Of a stretch of DNA of 64,000 bases, positions 44,289 to 53,842 are shown in pieces. Both the position numbers and the translations under genes were made by a program. The stretch covers positions 16,642 to 80,641 of the forward strand of contig JALHMW010000023.1 of NCBI GenBank assembly GCA_022843845.1, read 5' to 3'. Numbering within the stretch: position 1 is the first letter of the stretch; the number at the start of each line of letters is the position of its first letter. The stretch is from Archangium sp. Lineage in GTDB: Bacteria; Myxococcota; Myxococcia; Myxococcales; Myxococcaceae. The notes beneath the pieces were generated by a model that saw only the letters and a list, made by a program, of their open reading frames with translations, ran no database searches and was not told the origin of the DNA.

Positions 44289-46517
44289 GTGTCCTTCATC
44301 GTGAGACGAATCGGGATTTGGGCAGTCGCGGCGATTTTCGCGTGTGGCGCGGTGGCGTGGAGTGCTCCTGATCCGAAGCTCAGAGAGAAAGAACGCGAGG
44401 CGCTCAGGCGCGCGTTGACCTCGGTGATCGAGACCTCGACCTTGAAAGGCGCGCGCGTCACCGTGCAGGTGCGCAGCCTCGATGACGGCACGCTCGTCTT
44501 CTCGCGCGATGGCGACGAGCTGCTCAACCCCGCCTCGAACGTGAAGCTCTTCACCGCGGCCACGGCGCTCACCTCGCTGGGCCCCGACTTCCGCTTCGAG
44601 ACGGACTTCCTCACCGACCACGACTTCAAGGACGGCAAGGCCAAGGTGCTCTACGTGCGAGGGCGCGGCGACCCGACCATCACCACCGAGCGCCTATACG
44701 GCATGGTGTCGGAGCTCGTGCACGCCGGCCTCAAGGAGGTCTCTGACGGCATCGTGCTCGACGACACGTACTTCGACGGCGAGCGCACGGCGCCGGGCTT
44801 CGATCAGGAGTCGGGCGACAAGGCGTACCTCGCCCCCACCGGAGCGCTCTCGCTCAACTGGAACTCGGTCGGCGTGTATCTGCGCCCCGGAGAGTCGGTC
44901 GGCGCTCCCGCAGTCACCGAGGTCGAGCCCGCGTCCGACTTCTTCGTCGTCGAGTCCGAGCTCACCACCGGCTCGAAGACGCAGCGCCGCTACACCGTCT
45001 CGAGCGGCATCGACAAAGACAAGGTTCGCCAGAAGATCGAAGTGAAGGGCGTGGTGCCCCTCGACAAGGGCGTGTGGAGCCAGTGGAAGAAGGTCGACCA
45101 ACCTGCGCTCTACTTCGGCTTCACGCTCAAGCAGCTGCTCGCCCAACGCGGCATCAAGGTGAAGGGGCGCATTCGCGCCGGCACCGTGCCGTTCAACGCG
45201 AAGATGCTGACCGCGTCGGCGAGCGACACCCTCGACATCGTCTTGAAGCGCCTCAACAAGAACTCGTCGAACTTCGTCGCGGAGCAGCTGATCAAGGCCA
45301 TCGGCGCCGAGGTGAAGGGCGTGCCCGGCAGCCACGTGAAGGGCATTCACGCCGTCGAGGACTTCCTCGAGCGTGACGTCGGCATTCCCCGCGGCACGTA
45401 CGTGATGAAGAACGGCTCGGGCCTCAACGACGCCAACCGGTTCTCGGCCGCGCAGACGACCGCGCTGCTCGCGCACATGGGCCAGCGGTTCCCCATCGCG
45501 CCCGAGTACCTGTCGGCGCTCGCCATCGCTGCGAAGGACGGCACGCTCAAGTACCGCTTCGAGGGCAGTGAGGCGGTGGGCCGGCTGCGCGCCAAGACGG
45601 GCACGCTCGAGAACGTGTCGGCGCTGTCGGGCTACGTGCAGGCCGTCGGCGGGGAGCGCTTCGTCTTCTCGGTGATGGTGAACGACTTCCCGGGCCGCGC
45701 CTCGTCGGTGGTGCAGCACATCGACGCGCTCGGCGCCGCCGTCGCGGCCCTGGGCTCGTCGGAAGGTCCCTCGGGCGCGGTGGCGTCGATGATGCGCCCC
45801 GCCTCGGTGGTGTCGTCACAGGCCGAGCTCGAGACCCGGCTCAAGACGTACGTGGCGATGGGACAGAAGGGCGACAAGCGCAACGCGTCGTTCCTGCGCA
45901 TCGCGTGGCGCAGCGAGAAGGACCCCGCCGTGCGCGCCGCCATCGCCGACGCGCTCATTCTGTCGGACCCGAAGGAGCCCGCGCACGTGCGCATCTTCCT
46001 CGACAGCGCCGTGGCCAGTGACGAGGTGTTCGGCCGGCTGCAGAAGGCCGCGAAGAAGGCGGGCCTCGACGTGCCCGTGCTCTCGAGCCTGGTGGAGCTC
46101 GCGTCGTCGGGCCAGGTGGAGGCCGTCTCGCGCCTGTTCGAGTTCGTGCGCTTCACCGCCAGCGACGAGCTGGGCGCCGCGTTCCTCGCCGAGCAGCTCG
46201 CCGTCGTCGCCCATGACGCGCCGGTGGAGCTGTTGACCGCGCTTCGCTCGTCGTCGGAGGCCGATCGTTCTGCCGCGCTCGATGGGCTGGTGACGGGCCT
46301 GGTGAAGCAGTCGCAAGCTGACGCGCCCTTGTGGGCCGCCATCAAGACCTCGCAGGGCAGCGTCGACCCGTCGGTCGCCTCGTTCTCGAAGAGCCTCGAG
46401 GTGCTCCTCAGCCAGCGCATCGCCGAAGCGAAGGCCCCGAAGGCCGAGCCGTCTGCGGTGCCCACGGAGCCCACCGCGGCGCCCGGCCCGGTGGTGCCGA
46501 GCGCGCCCGGCGGTTGA
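44289..46517 (+). CDS. dacB: PBP4-type D-alanyl-D-alanine carboxypeptidase/endopeptidase with C-terminal helical extension
   Basis: 742 residues from GTG 44289 (GTG 44301 possible). Signal peptide ending near AWSA. It trims or opens peptidoglycan cross-links in the periplasm. Active-site motifs: SNVK (Ser83-x-x-Lys86), SSN near 326, KTGTLENV near 436. The PBP4 fold ends near 500; the last 240 residues are helical, with HEAT-like units (TRLKTYVAMGQKGDKRNASFLRIAW, given as pieces) and a Pro/Ala-rich end. Family members normally end soon after the KTG domain, so the extension is an addition. It is divergent from the SRPBCC gene. Confidence 0.88.
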   Translation: MSFIVRRIGIWAVAAIFACGAVAWSAPDPKLREKEREALRRALTSVIETSTLKGARVTVQVRSLDDGTLVFSRDGDELLNPASNVKLFTAATALTSLGPDFRFETDFLTDHDFKDGKAKVLYVRGRGDPTITTERLYGMVSELVHAGLKEVSDGIVLDDTYFDGERTAPGFDQESGDKAYLAPTGALSLNWNSVGVYLRPGESVGAPAVTEVEPASDFFVVESELTTGSKTQRRYTVSSGIDKDKVRQKIEVKGVVPLDKGVWSQWKKVDQPALYFGFTLKQLLAQRGIKVKGRIRAGTVPFNAKMLTASASDTLDIVLKRLNKNSSNFVAEQLIKAIGAEVKGVPGSHVKGIHAVEDFLERDVGIPRGTYVMKNGSGLNDANRFSAAQTTALLAHMGQRFPIAPEYLSALAIAAKDGTLKYRFEGSEAVGRLRAKTGTLENVSALSGYVQAVGGERFVFSVMVNDFPGRASSVVQHIDALGAAVAALGSSEGPSGAVASMMRPASVVSSQAELETRLKTYVAMGQKGDKRNASFLRIAWRSEKDPAVRAAIADALILSDPKEPAHVRIFLDSAVASDEVFGRLQKAAKKAGLDVPVLSSLVELASSGQVEAVSRLFEFVRFTASDELGAAFLAEQLAVVAHDAPVELLTALRSSSEADRSAALDGLVTGLVKQSQADAPLWAAIKTSQGSVDPSVASFSKSLEVLLSQRIAEAKAPKAEPSAVPTEPTAAPGPVVPSAPGG

Positions 46518-46529
46518 GCCGCAGCCTGG

Positions 46530-46916
46530 TCAGGGGCCCTTCGCGTGCCCCGCCGCGTCGAGAATGCGCCGGATCTCAGAGGGCAGCAGCATGGGGTCGA
46601 AGGGCTTCTGGATCACGCCGATCGCTCCAAGCCTCAGGTACTGATCCACCTCGGTGCGCTGCACCCGGGCTGTCATGAAGAGCACGGGAATCGCCGCGAG
46701 GGCGGGGTCGCGCTTGAGCTCGGCGAGCGCCTCCAGCCCGTCCATGCCCGGCATCATCATGTCCATGAGGATCAGATCGGGCCGCTCGCTGGCAGCCAGC
46801 GCGATGGCCTCGGCGGCGCTCGAGGCGATCACGGTCTCGAACTTCCCCACGGCCTGAAGGCTCAGCCGCCCGATCTTGCGAATGTCCTCCTCGTCGTCCA
46901 CCAGCAGCACCTTCAT
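46530..46916 (-). CDS. CheY-like response regulator
   Basis: 128 residues, a single receiver domain. Acidic pair VDDEED, phosphoacceptor Asp in LILMDMMMPGMDG (Asp52), Thr in MTAR and Lys in QKPF. No output domain, so it signals by docking. It overlaps the next gene upstream (the GGDEF protein) by 4 bp and is the last gene of the three-gene operon with the hybrid kinase at 48925-52206; likely a phosphorelay member. Confidence 0.93.
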   Translation of the reverse strand: MKVLLVDDEEDIRKIGRLSLQAVGKFETVIASSAAEAIALAASERPDLILMDMMMPGMDGLEALAELKRDPALAAIPVLFMTARVQRTEVDQYLRLGAIGVIQKPFDPMLLPSEIRRILDAAGHAKGP

Positions 46917-48928
46917 CGGCTCTCCTCTTTCACGTTGGGCCGGCCGACGACCCGGTTTCGGCCTTCACGTTTCCCGGCGTAGAGGTGGCTGTCGGCGGAT
47001 CTGATGAGCGTCGCGATCGAGTTGCCGTCGGCCGGAGACTCGGCGACGCCCGCGGTGAAGGTCGCCCCGAAAGGCTGCCCGTCGTCGGCTGGAAACCGCA
47101 GCTCCGAGAACTCTCGCAACAGCCGCTGCGCGGCCTGCACGGCGAACTCCTGGCCTTGTCCGGGGAAGACGAGGACGAACTCCTCGCCGCCCCACCGGGC
47201 CCGGAGGTCCTCGACCCGGAAGCGCCGACGGAGCAGCTCGCCCAGCCCCGCGATCACGCGATCGCCAGCGAGGTGCCCCCAGGTGTCGTTCACCTTCTTG
47301 AAGTGATCGATGTCGAGGAGCACCAGCGAGAGGGGCTTCTTTTCCCGCGCACACGTCGCCAGGGGCCGCTGCAGCGCCTCGACGAAGGCCCGACGGAGCA
47401 TCAGCCCTGAGAGGGGGTCCTTGTCGGCGCGGTCGCGGAGCAGCCGCATGCGCTCCTCCTGCACGCCCACTCGCGCCAGCAGCTCCTCTGGCAGCACCGG
47501 CTTGCCGATGACGTCAGAGGCCCCGGCGCGGAAGGCGCGAAGGCGCAGGGCGGGCTCGAGGTGGGCGGTGACGATCAAGATGGGGAGCAGCTCCCAGCGC
47601 TCCGAGGTCCTCAAGGCGCGGCAGACGTCGATGCCCGAGACGTGGGGCAGGTTGACGTCCAACAGCAGCACGTCGGGCCGGATCTCTTCGAGGGTGTCGA
47701 CCAGCTCGTCCGCCGAGTGCAGCACCTCGACGACGAAGCCCGCGCCTCGCAGGCAGTTCGAGTAGTGCGCCGCCACGTCGTGGTCGTCGTCGACGATCAC
47801 CACCCGGCCCTGCCGATCCTGCGAGAGCCGAAGGAACTGCTGCACCAGCTCGCCGAAGCTCTCTTCGGAGATCGGCTTGTCGAAGAACTTGGTGCCGCCC
47901 GCCTCGATCGCCGCCACCCGGGTCGAGATGCGGCCATCGACCGACGAAAACGCGATGGGGATCTCTTCGTTGCCGCGGGTCGCGCGCAGGCTCTTCGCCA
48001 GCGAGAAGGAGTCTTCTTCGTGGAGGTGCACGTCGAGGATGGCGCCGAGGAGCGGCTGGGTCTTCGCGCGCTGCAGCGCCTCGTCCGCCGAGCGCGCGCT
48101 CACCACGTCGATCAACAGCTTTCGTGCGAGGCCACACACCATGCGCAGGAAGTCAGCGTCGTCATCGACGACGAGCATCGCCTTCGACGCCCCAGCGACT
48201 GGCCGGGGCCCCTGCATCACTTCGTCTGGGCTTTGCGCCGCGCTCACGCGAGCGTCGGCCATCGCCCGGTCCACCTGCTCCCAGAAGAACCGCTTGCCCG
48301 CGGGGTTCGGCCACGTCGTCTTGAGCAGGTCCTCCACCACGCCCATCGCCTCGCCAAGGCCCGGGTAGCCGTACGAGCCAGCAGAGCCGCGCAGGCGGTG
48401 GGCGAGCATACGGGCCTCACCGTGGAGGCCGCCTTCCTGCCGCGACGTCTCGATCGCCGCCTCGAGGGCAGCGAGCTTTTCGGGCAGCCGCTCGGCGAAC
48501 TGCCTCCGCAGCTCTGCCAGCTCGCTGGCGATCGACCCGGCCCCGGCGGCCGTCGCGGTGGGCGCCGCGCTCGACGCGAGCTCAGCCACCTTCGCGGCGA
48601 AGCTCGTCGGGTCGACCGGCTTGTAGACGACGAGAGAGACCGCCAGCTCGGTGGTGATGCGATTGAAGGCCTTCAGGTCCCCAAAGAACTCCGACATGTA
48701 GACGATCGGCGTGGGGACCCCTCGCGACCTCAGCTGCTTGATGTAGGCCAGCCCCGGCGCGTCAGGGAGCAGGCCGTCGATGACCAGGAGGTCGACCGGA
48801 GCCGCTGCCAGCAGTGCGTCGGCGTCGTGGGCTGTTCCCGCCTCGAGCACCTCGAGCCCCTGGGCCACCAGGGCAGGCTTCAGCAGCGCCCGCATGTCGA
48901 GGTCGTCGTCGACGAGGAGCAGTTTCAC
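46913..48928 (-). CDS. REC-Hpt-REC-REC-GGDEF diguanylate cyclase
   Basis: 671 residues. Receiver 1 (about 1-120), Hpt domain (about 140-235, His in AHRLRGSAGSYG), receivers 2 (250-370) and 3 (380-495), and a GGDEF domain (510-665) with the signature RWGGEEF near 580. An RVED inhibitory site lies five residues before GGEEF, so c-di-GMP product feedback is expected. Multiple receivers and the Hpt suggest input from the hybrid kinase just upstream, with which it shares a 4-bp overlap. The output is c-di-GMP synthesis. Confidence 0.93.
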   Translation of the reverse strand: MKLLLVDDDLDMRALLKPALVAQGLEVLEAGTAHDADALLAAAPVDLLVIDGLLPDAPGLAYIKQLRSRGVPTPIVYMSEFFGDLKAFNRITTELAVSLVVYKPVDPTSFAAKVAELASSAAPTATAAGAGSIASELAELRRQFAERLPEKLAALEAAIETSRQEGGLHGEARMLAHRLRGSAGSYGYPGLGEAMGVVEDLLKTTWPNPAGKRFFWEQVDRAMADARVSAAQSPDEVMQGPRPVAGASKAMLVVDDDADFLRMVCGLARKLLIDVVSARSADEALQRAKTQPLLGAILDVHLHEEDSFSLAKSLRATRGNEEIPIAFSSVDGRISTRVAAIEAGGTKFFDKPISEESFGELVQQFLRLSQDRQGRVVIVDDDHDVAAHYSNCLRGAGFVVEVLHSADELVDTLEEIRPDVLLLDVNLPHVSGIDVCRALRTSERWELLPILIVTAHLEPALRLRAFRAGASDVIGKPVLPEELLARVGVQEERMRLLRDRADKDPLSGLMLRRAFVEALQRPLATCAREKKPLSLVLLDIDHFKKVNDTWGHLAGDRVIAGLGELLRRRFRVEDLRARWGGEEFVLVFPGQGQEFAVQAAQRLLREFSELRFPADDGQPFGATFTAGVAESPADGNSIATLIRSADSHLYAGKREGRNRVVGRPNVKEESR

Positions 48929-51900
48929 GAGGGTCTCCCGGTGGGCCGCGCACGGGCGATGATCGAGATGATGGTGTCTCGCACGTCGACCGGGTTGACG
49001 CGTGACTTGACGAGCGCCGCCGCGACGCGCTGGGACAGGTCGCTCGAAGCGTCTGACGCCGAGAAGATGATGACCTGGGCGAGGCCCACGAGGCCGATGA
49101 GCTCATGGCCGGCGCCGTCGGGCAAGCTGAGATCGAGCAGCACCACGTCGAACGTCGTCTCGCTCAACGCCTTCTTCGCTGCCTGCAGGCTGTCGGCCCA
49201 CGTCACCGTCCACGAGCCGGGCAGGGTGCGCTTGACGATGCGGCGAATGTCCTCGTCGTCCTCCACGTGCAGCAGGCGCGGGCTGTCGCTCCGGCAGGTC
49301 GCCACCGCGTTCGTCACCGCCGCGAGCAGGCGGCCCTCGTCGAAGGGCTTGATGATGACGTCGGACACCATCATGGCCGCCCGGCCGAGCTCCCCTGCAG
49401 AGCCCGAGACCACGATGATCGGCGTCAGCCGGGTGGCTTCGGTCGCGCGCACCTCGCCGATGAGCACCGCTCCGTCGCCGTCGGCCAACACCATGTCGAG
49501 CGTGATCACGTCATAGGTGTTCATCGCCAGCAGACGCCGCGCCCGCTCGAGGGTCGGCGCGACGTGCACCGTGAAGCCCGCGTTCGAGAGGAGCTTGTCG
49601 AGCACCCGGGAGACGTCGGGGTCGTCTTCGCAGACCAGCACGCGCGCTGCGCCGGCGTTCCCAGCGTCACCGACCGGAGGTAGCCACGGCAGCTCGAAGA
49701 AGAAGATCGTGCCGCCCCCGGGCGCCGACTCGAAGCCCACCCGCCCATGCATCTTCTCCACGATGGCCTTCGAGATGGACAGCCCCAGACCGGTGCCGCC
49801 TTTCTGACGGGTGCTCGAGGCGTCGGCCTGGGCGAACCGCTGGAAGATCCGGCCGCGGAACTCTTCGGGAATGCCCGGGCCATGATCGCGCACGTTCACC
49901 CGCAGCACCGCGCCCACGTGCTCGACCGAGAGCTCCACCACCCCGTCGGTCGGTGAGAACTTGGCCGCGTTCGAGATCAGGTTGGTGAGCACCTGAGCGA
50001 GCCGATCGGGGTCGACCAGCACTTCTCCGGCGGGAATCGTCGAGCCCAGCACCAGCCGAACCCGGTGGGCCGAGGCGAACGCTTCGTTGGCCGACATGGC
50101 CGACCTGATGGCGCCGCCCAGCTCGGTCGTCCGCAGGCGGAACTCCATGCTGCCCGACTGCATCTTCTCGATGTCGAGGATGTCGTTGATCAACCGGACG
50201 AGGCGGTCGCTGTTCGACAGCGCGATGTCGAGGTACTCCTGGGCTTCTTTCGGCAGCTCGCCGGTGACGCCTCCTGCCACCAGCCCCAGCGCGCCGCGAA
50301 TCGAGGTCAGCGGCGTTCGCAGCTCGTGGCTGACGGTCGAGATGAACTCCGACTGAAGGCGCTCGACGCGTTTGCGGTCGGTGATGTCCCGCACCACGCC
50401 GGTGAAGAACTTCCGGCCCTCGATGGTGAACTCGCTGACCGCCAGCTCCCCGGGAAAGGTCGAGCCGTCTTTGCGGACGCCGGTGACGTCGCGACCGATG
50501 TCGGTGAGTTTCCGATGGCCGGTCGCGGCGTCGTCGGCGAGAGACCCGTCGGCTTGCTGACGATCAGGTGAGGGCATCAGCACCCCGACGTTCTCTCCGA
50601 GCAGCTCACTGGCCGCGTAGCCGAAGAGCCGCTCGACGGCGGGGTTGACGTGGTCGATGCGGCCACGCTCGTCGATGGTGACGACGGCGTCGACGGCCGA
50701 GTCGATGATCGAACGCGAGCGCGCCTCGCTTTCTCTCAGCCGCGCGTCGGCCTCTTTCCGATCGATGCCCACCGCCGCGTGGGTGGCCACCACGCCCAAC
50801 GCCTCGAGCGCCGACGGGGGCAGCGCGTGGCGCGAGAACATCGCGAGCACGCCCACCAGCCGATCTCCGAGGACCAGGGGGTAGCCGGCGAACGACACCA
50901 GGCCCTCTCGCCGGGCCCACTCACGATCGCCCACGCGCGGATCGTCGAGGACCGAGTTGGTGATGTGGGGCAGGCGCTCCTGGGCGATCAACCCGATCTT
51001 GAACTGGCCGACCGGCACCCGGGCGTGGGGCCCGTCGAGGTGCGTGTACTGGCCCGCGCTCGCCTTCAGCTCGAGCACGTGCTGGGCGGTGTTGAGGGTC
51101 CAGATACGGGCAAAGGCGGCGTCGAGGTTGCTGACGATGGCCTCAGCGCACGCCTGGAGCATTCGAGGCATGGTGTCGTTCAGCGTGAAGGCGCGGGCGA
51201 CCTCGGACCCGAGCTTCAGCAGAGCCGTGCGCTGCCGCAGCGCTTCTTCTGCCGCGCGGCGTTCGCTTACATCGCTGGCGATGCCCATGTACCCGGTGAT
51301 CTCGCCGGCCGCGTCGCGACGCGCGGTGATGGACAGGTGCACGGGGAAGCGCGCCCCGCCCTTTCTGACGTACGTCCAGTCGCGCTCGTCGGCGACCCCC
51401 AGGCGGGCCTTCGCGATGAAGGCATCGAAGCCCGGCTCGATCGGCAGTCCCAGCTCGGCCGTCAGCTCGCGGGCGCGCGCCACCACTTCGTCGACTACGT
51501 GGAAGATCGCCGGCGACATGGTGCCCACCAGCTCGGCTGCCGAGTACCCGAGCATGCGCTCTGCCGCGGCGTTGAATTCCCGAATCACGCCGGCGGGGGT
51601 CGTCTCGATGATGCCCAGGTTGGCGCTCCCGAGGATGCTTTGCAGCCGTGAGGCCAGCTCTGCGGTCTGGCGCAGCTCCTCGTGCAACGACGCCTGCCGT
51701 GCCCGCAGCAGCTGCCCTTGCCGACGCAGCTCGAGCTGATCGACGACCTGCTGGGCGAGCATCGTCAGCAGAGCCTGCTGCTCGCTGGTGAGCACTCGGG
51801 CCTGCTGATCGATGGCGCAGAGCGTGCCGAGCACGAAGCCGTCGGGAGTCCGCAACGGAACGCCTGCATAGAAGCGCACGTGGGGCCCGCCCGTGACGAG

Positions 51901-52206
51901 CGGGTTGTCCGCGAACCGCGCGTCGAGGTGCGCGTCGGGGACGACCAGGGGAACCTCAGCCGCGACCACGTGCCCGCAAAACGACACGTCGCGCGGCGTC
52001 TGAGGCGCCTCGAGGCCGTAGCGCGACTTGAACCACTGCCGGTCGACGTCGACCAACGAGACCAGCGCGATCGGCACCCCGGCGATGTGCGCAGCCAGGG
52101 CGGTCAACGCGTCGAAGGCCGGCTCTGGTGGCGTGTCGAGCACGTCGTAGTCCCTGAGCTTCTGGAGCCTGGCGGCGTCGTTGGCTGGGATGGGCGCGGG
52201 CTTCAT
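48925..52206 (-). CDS. Hybrid sensor histidine kinase: GAF-PAS-GAF-PAS-HisKA-HATPase-REC-REC
   Basis: 1093 residues without a membrane segment, so a cytoplasmic sensor. GAF 1 (about 20-165, RQWFKSRYGLE, FCGHVV), PAS (190-330), GAF 2 (345-490), PAS (505-625), HisKA with VSHELRTPL near His627, HATPase with N-box NLISNAAKF and G-box GTGLGLSIS, then two receivers (about 880-1090, LVCEDDPDV; LLHVEDDEDI). ATG at 52204 region starts the frame. It heads the operon with the GGDEF protein and CheY-like protein. Its GAF 1 resembles the GAF domain of the kinase at 59837. Confidence 0.93.
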   Translation of the reverse strand: MKPAPIPANDAARLQKLRDYDVLDTPPEPAFDALTALAAHIAGVPIALVSLVDVDRQWFKSRYGLEAPQTPRDVSFCGHVVAAEVPLVVPDAHLDARFADNPLVTGGPHVRFYAGVPLRTPDGFVLGTLCAIDQQARVLTSEQQALLTMLAQQVVDQLELRRQGQLLRARQASLHEELRQTAELASRLQSILGSANLGIIETTPAGVIREFNAAAERMLGYSAAELVGTMSPAIFHVVDEVVARARELTAELGLPIEPGFDAFIAKARLGVADERDWTYVRKGGARFPVHLSITARRDAAGEITGYMGIASDVSERRAAEEALRQRTALLKLGSEVARAFTLNDTMPRMLQACAEAIVSNLDAAFARIWTLNTAQHVLELKASAGQYTHLDGPHARVPVGQFKIGLIAQERLPHITNSVLDDPRVGDREWARREGLVSFAGYPLVLGDRLVGVLAMFSRHALPPSALEALGVVATHAAVGIDRKEADARLRESEARSRSIIDSAVDAVVTIDERGRIDHVNPAVERLFGYAASELLGENVGVLMPSPDRQQADGSLADDAATGHRKLTDIGRDVTGVRKDGSTFPGELAVSEFTIEGRKFFTGVVRDITDRKRVERLQSEFISTVSHELRTPLTSIRGALGLVAGGVTGELPKEAQEYLDIALSNSDRLVRLINDILDIEKMQSGSMEFRLRTTELGGAIRSAMSANEAFASAHRVRLVLGSTIPAGEVLVDPDRLAQVLTNLISNAAKFSPTDGVVELSVEHVGAVLRVNVRDHGPGIPEEFRGRIFQRFAQADASSTRQKGGTGLGLSISKAIVEKMHGRVGFESAPGGGTIFFFELPWLPPVGDAGNAGAARVLVCEDDPDVSRVLDKLLSNAGFTVHVAPTLERARRLLAMNTYDVITLDMVLADGDGAVLIGEVRATEATRLTPIIVVSGSAGELGRAAMMVSDVIIKPFDEGRLLAAVTNAVATCRSDSPRLLHVEDDEDIRRIVKRTLPGSWTVTWADSLQAAKKALSETTFDVVLLDLSLPDGAGHELIGLVGLAQVIIFSASDASSDLSQRVAAALVKSRVNPVDVRDTIISIIARARPTGRPS

Positions 52207-52388
52207 GGTCGAACGATCGGCATCCAGATCGAAATCATAGCAGCTGAGAATGCCCGGGGTCCCTGGAACGCTCCGGTGCCTCGCGCCATCTGTTGGAGAT
52301 CGCGGCCATCTCGACTGATCGTAACGCCCCTGTCGGCTTCGTGGCCTGCAGCTCGTCGACCGACGTCACCGACAGACGCGAAGCCGAG
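52207..52388. promoter_or_regulatory. 182-bp spacer upstream of the hybrid-kinase operon
   Basis: Holds the promoter of the minus-strand operon starting at 52206 and the 3' region of the kinase-REC gene. Inverted repeat TCGGCTTCG (52333-52341) / CGAAGCCGA (52379-52387) could form a long-loop terminator hairpin for the latter. No T-tract. Confidence 0.35.
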
Positions 52389-53702
52389 TCAGGCCTTCCG
52401 GAGCTGCCGCTGTGCCTGGGTCCAACGGCGGAGCTCGCCCGAAACCAGCTCGACGATGCGATCGTGGGCCGCCATGTCCTTGGCGACGAAGCGGGTCAGT
52501 CCGAGCTCTCGCAGCAGGCGGTGGTCCTCGTCGGTCGCGCTGGCCGAGATGGGCACGATGACGCAGGCGTCAGCGAGGTGGGTGCTGCGCAGCGCAAGGC
52601 AGAGCTGAAGCCCGCTCATCTTCGGCAGGTTGAGGTCCAGGAGCATCAGGTTGGGCGGGCGCTCGCGCACCAGCCGAAGCGCCTCTTCGCCGTCCTTCGC
52701 GACCCTCACCTCACAGTGCGGCCCGGCCTCGCGGACGAACAGCGGAAGCAGGTTCAAGACGTCGGGGTCGTCGTCGACCACGAGCACGCTGAAGCCGGCC
52801 GCGTCGCGCTCGGTGTTGGCGGCGCGCACCGATCGCAGCTGCCACGCAATGATGTCCATCGCCGCGGGTCGCTCCGAGGGATCTTTGGACAGCATGGCGC
52901 CGATGAGCGCGGCCAGCTTGATGGGCACGTCTGGGCGCGCGAGCCGGAGCTCGGGAGCGGGCCGGGTCACGTGGGCGTGAATCACCTGCTCCACGCTGCC
53001 TTCGAACGGCGGGTGTCCCACGAGCATCTCGAAGGCCACGGCGCCCAACGCGTAGACGTCGAGCAGGTGGACCTCGGTCGGGTCCACGCTGCCGGTGAAC
53101 TGTTCAGGCGCCATGTAGTGTGGGGTGCCGGCTGCCGCCGCGCCCTGCATCGCGACCGCGGGAATCATGACGCCGAAGTCCAGCAGCACGGCGCGGTTTC
53201 CGGGGGCGAGGATGATGTTGTCGGGTTTGACGTCGCGGTGCGCGACGCCCGCGCGGTGCACCGCCAGGAGCCCGTCGGCGAGCGCGCCGAGGACGTCGAG
53301 GACCTCGTCGGTGGTGAGCCGCTCGTTCTGGGCGCGCCGCTCCTGCAGCAGATCTTCGAGCGAGGTCCCGTAGATCCGCTCCATCACCAGCACCGGGACG
53401 CCCTCGTGCGTCACCAGCGAGTACACCGCCGGCACCAGCGGTGAGGCGACCGCGGCGAGCGCTTCAGCCTCGAGCTGCAACGCGCGGTCGGTCTCGGGTC
53501 GCGAAGAGATCTTCAGCGCCACCCGGCGGTTGATCGCGAGGTCCTGCGCCTCGAAGACCATGCCCATGGCGCCCTCGCCCAACCTGCCCCTGACCTCATA
53601 GTTCCCCGCGATCAGGGTGCCGGGCGCGGGGCCTGACGTGCGGAGCCGGGTTCGTTGCGTCAGCCCAGAGGGAAAGGTCTTGTCAGGGCTCAGGTCGGTC
53701 AT
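52389..53702 (-). CDS. Ser/Thr protein kinase with C-terminal receiver domain
   Basis: 437 residues from the ATG at 53702, preceded by GGGAGCC. Kinase domain (about 30-305): GEGAMGMVFEA, Lys in VALKISS, catalytic HRDVKPDN near 150, DFGVMIP, and GTPHYMAPEQ. Receiver domain (325-437): VVDDDPDVL acidic pair, phosphoacceptor in LMLLDLNLPKMSG, Lys in FVAKDM. The kinase is soluble, with no membrane helix. Fusion of a Hanks-type kinase to a phosphorelay receiver lets Asp phosphorylation control Ser/Thr phosphorylation. It is divergent from ssb. Confidence 0.92.
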   Translation of the reverse strand: MTDLSPDKTFPSGLTQRTRLRTSGPAPGTLIAGNYEVRGRLGEGAMGMVFEAQDLAINRRVALKISSRPETDRALQLEAEALAAVASPLVPAVYSLVTHEGVPVLVMERIYGTSLEDLLQERRAQNERLTTDEVLDVLGALADGLLAVHRAGVAHRDVKPDNIILAPGNRAVLLDFGVMIPAVAMQGAAAAGTPHYMAPEQFTGSVDPTEVHLLDVYALGAVAFEMLVGHPPFEGSVEQVIHAHVTRPAPELRLARPDVPIKLAALIGAMLSKDPSERPAAMDIIAWQLRSVRAANTERDAAGFSVLVVDDDPDVLNLLPLFVREAGPHCEVRVAKDGEEALRLVRERPPNLMLLDLNLPKMSGLQLCLALRSTHLADACVIVPISASATDEDHRLLRELGLTRFVAKDMAAHDRIVELVSGELRRWTQAQRQLRKA

Positions 53703-53842
53703 CGTGGCTCCCTGGGAATTCGTAACACGCGGGCAGAACAAGGGGCGCCGCACCCCTGTTGATCCGATGTCAGCCCCCCGTGCTAGGCCTTCGTTCACCA
53801 AACCCGTGATGGGTTGGTTTTCGAAACGAAAGGCAGGCACAC
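53703..53842. promoter_or_regulatory. Divergent spacer with stem-loop 5' of ssb
   Basis: ACCAA-A-CCC gtgat GGG-TTGGT (53797-53818) forms an 8-bp stem with one bulged A in the leader of ssb, followed by TTTCGAAA. It could be an operator or RNA element; the regulator is unknown. AGGCAGG before the ATG acts as ribosome-binding site. Confidence 0.4.
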
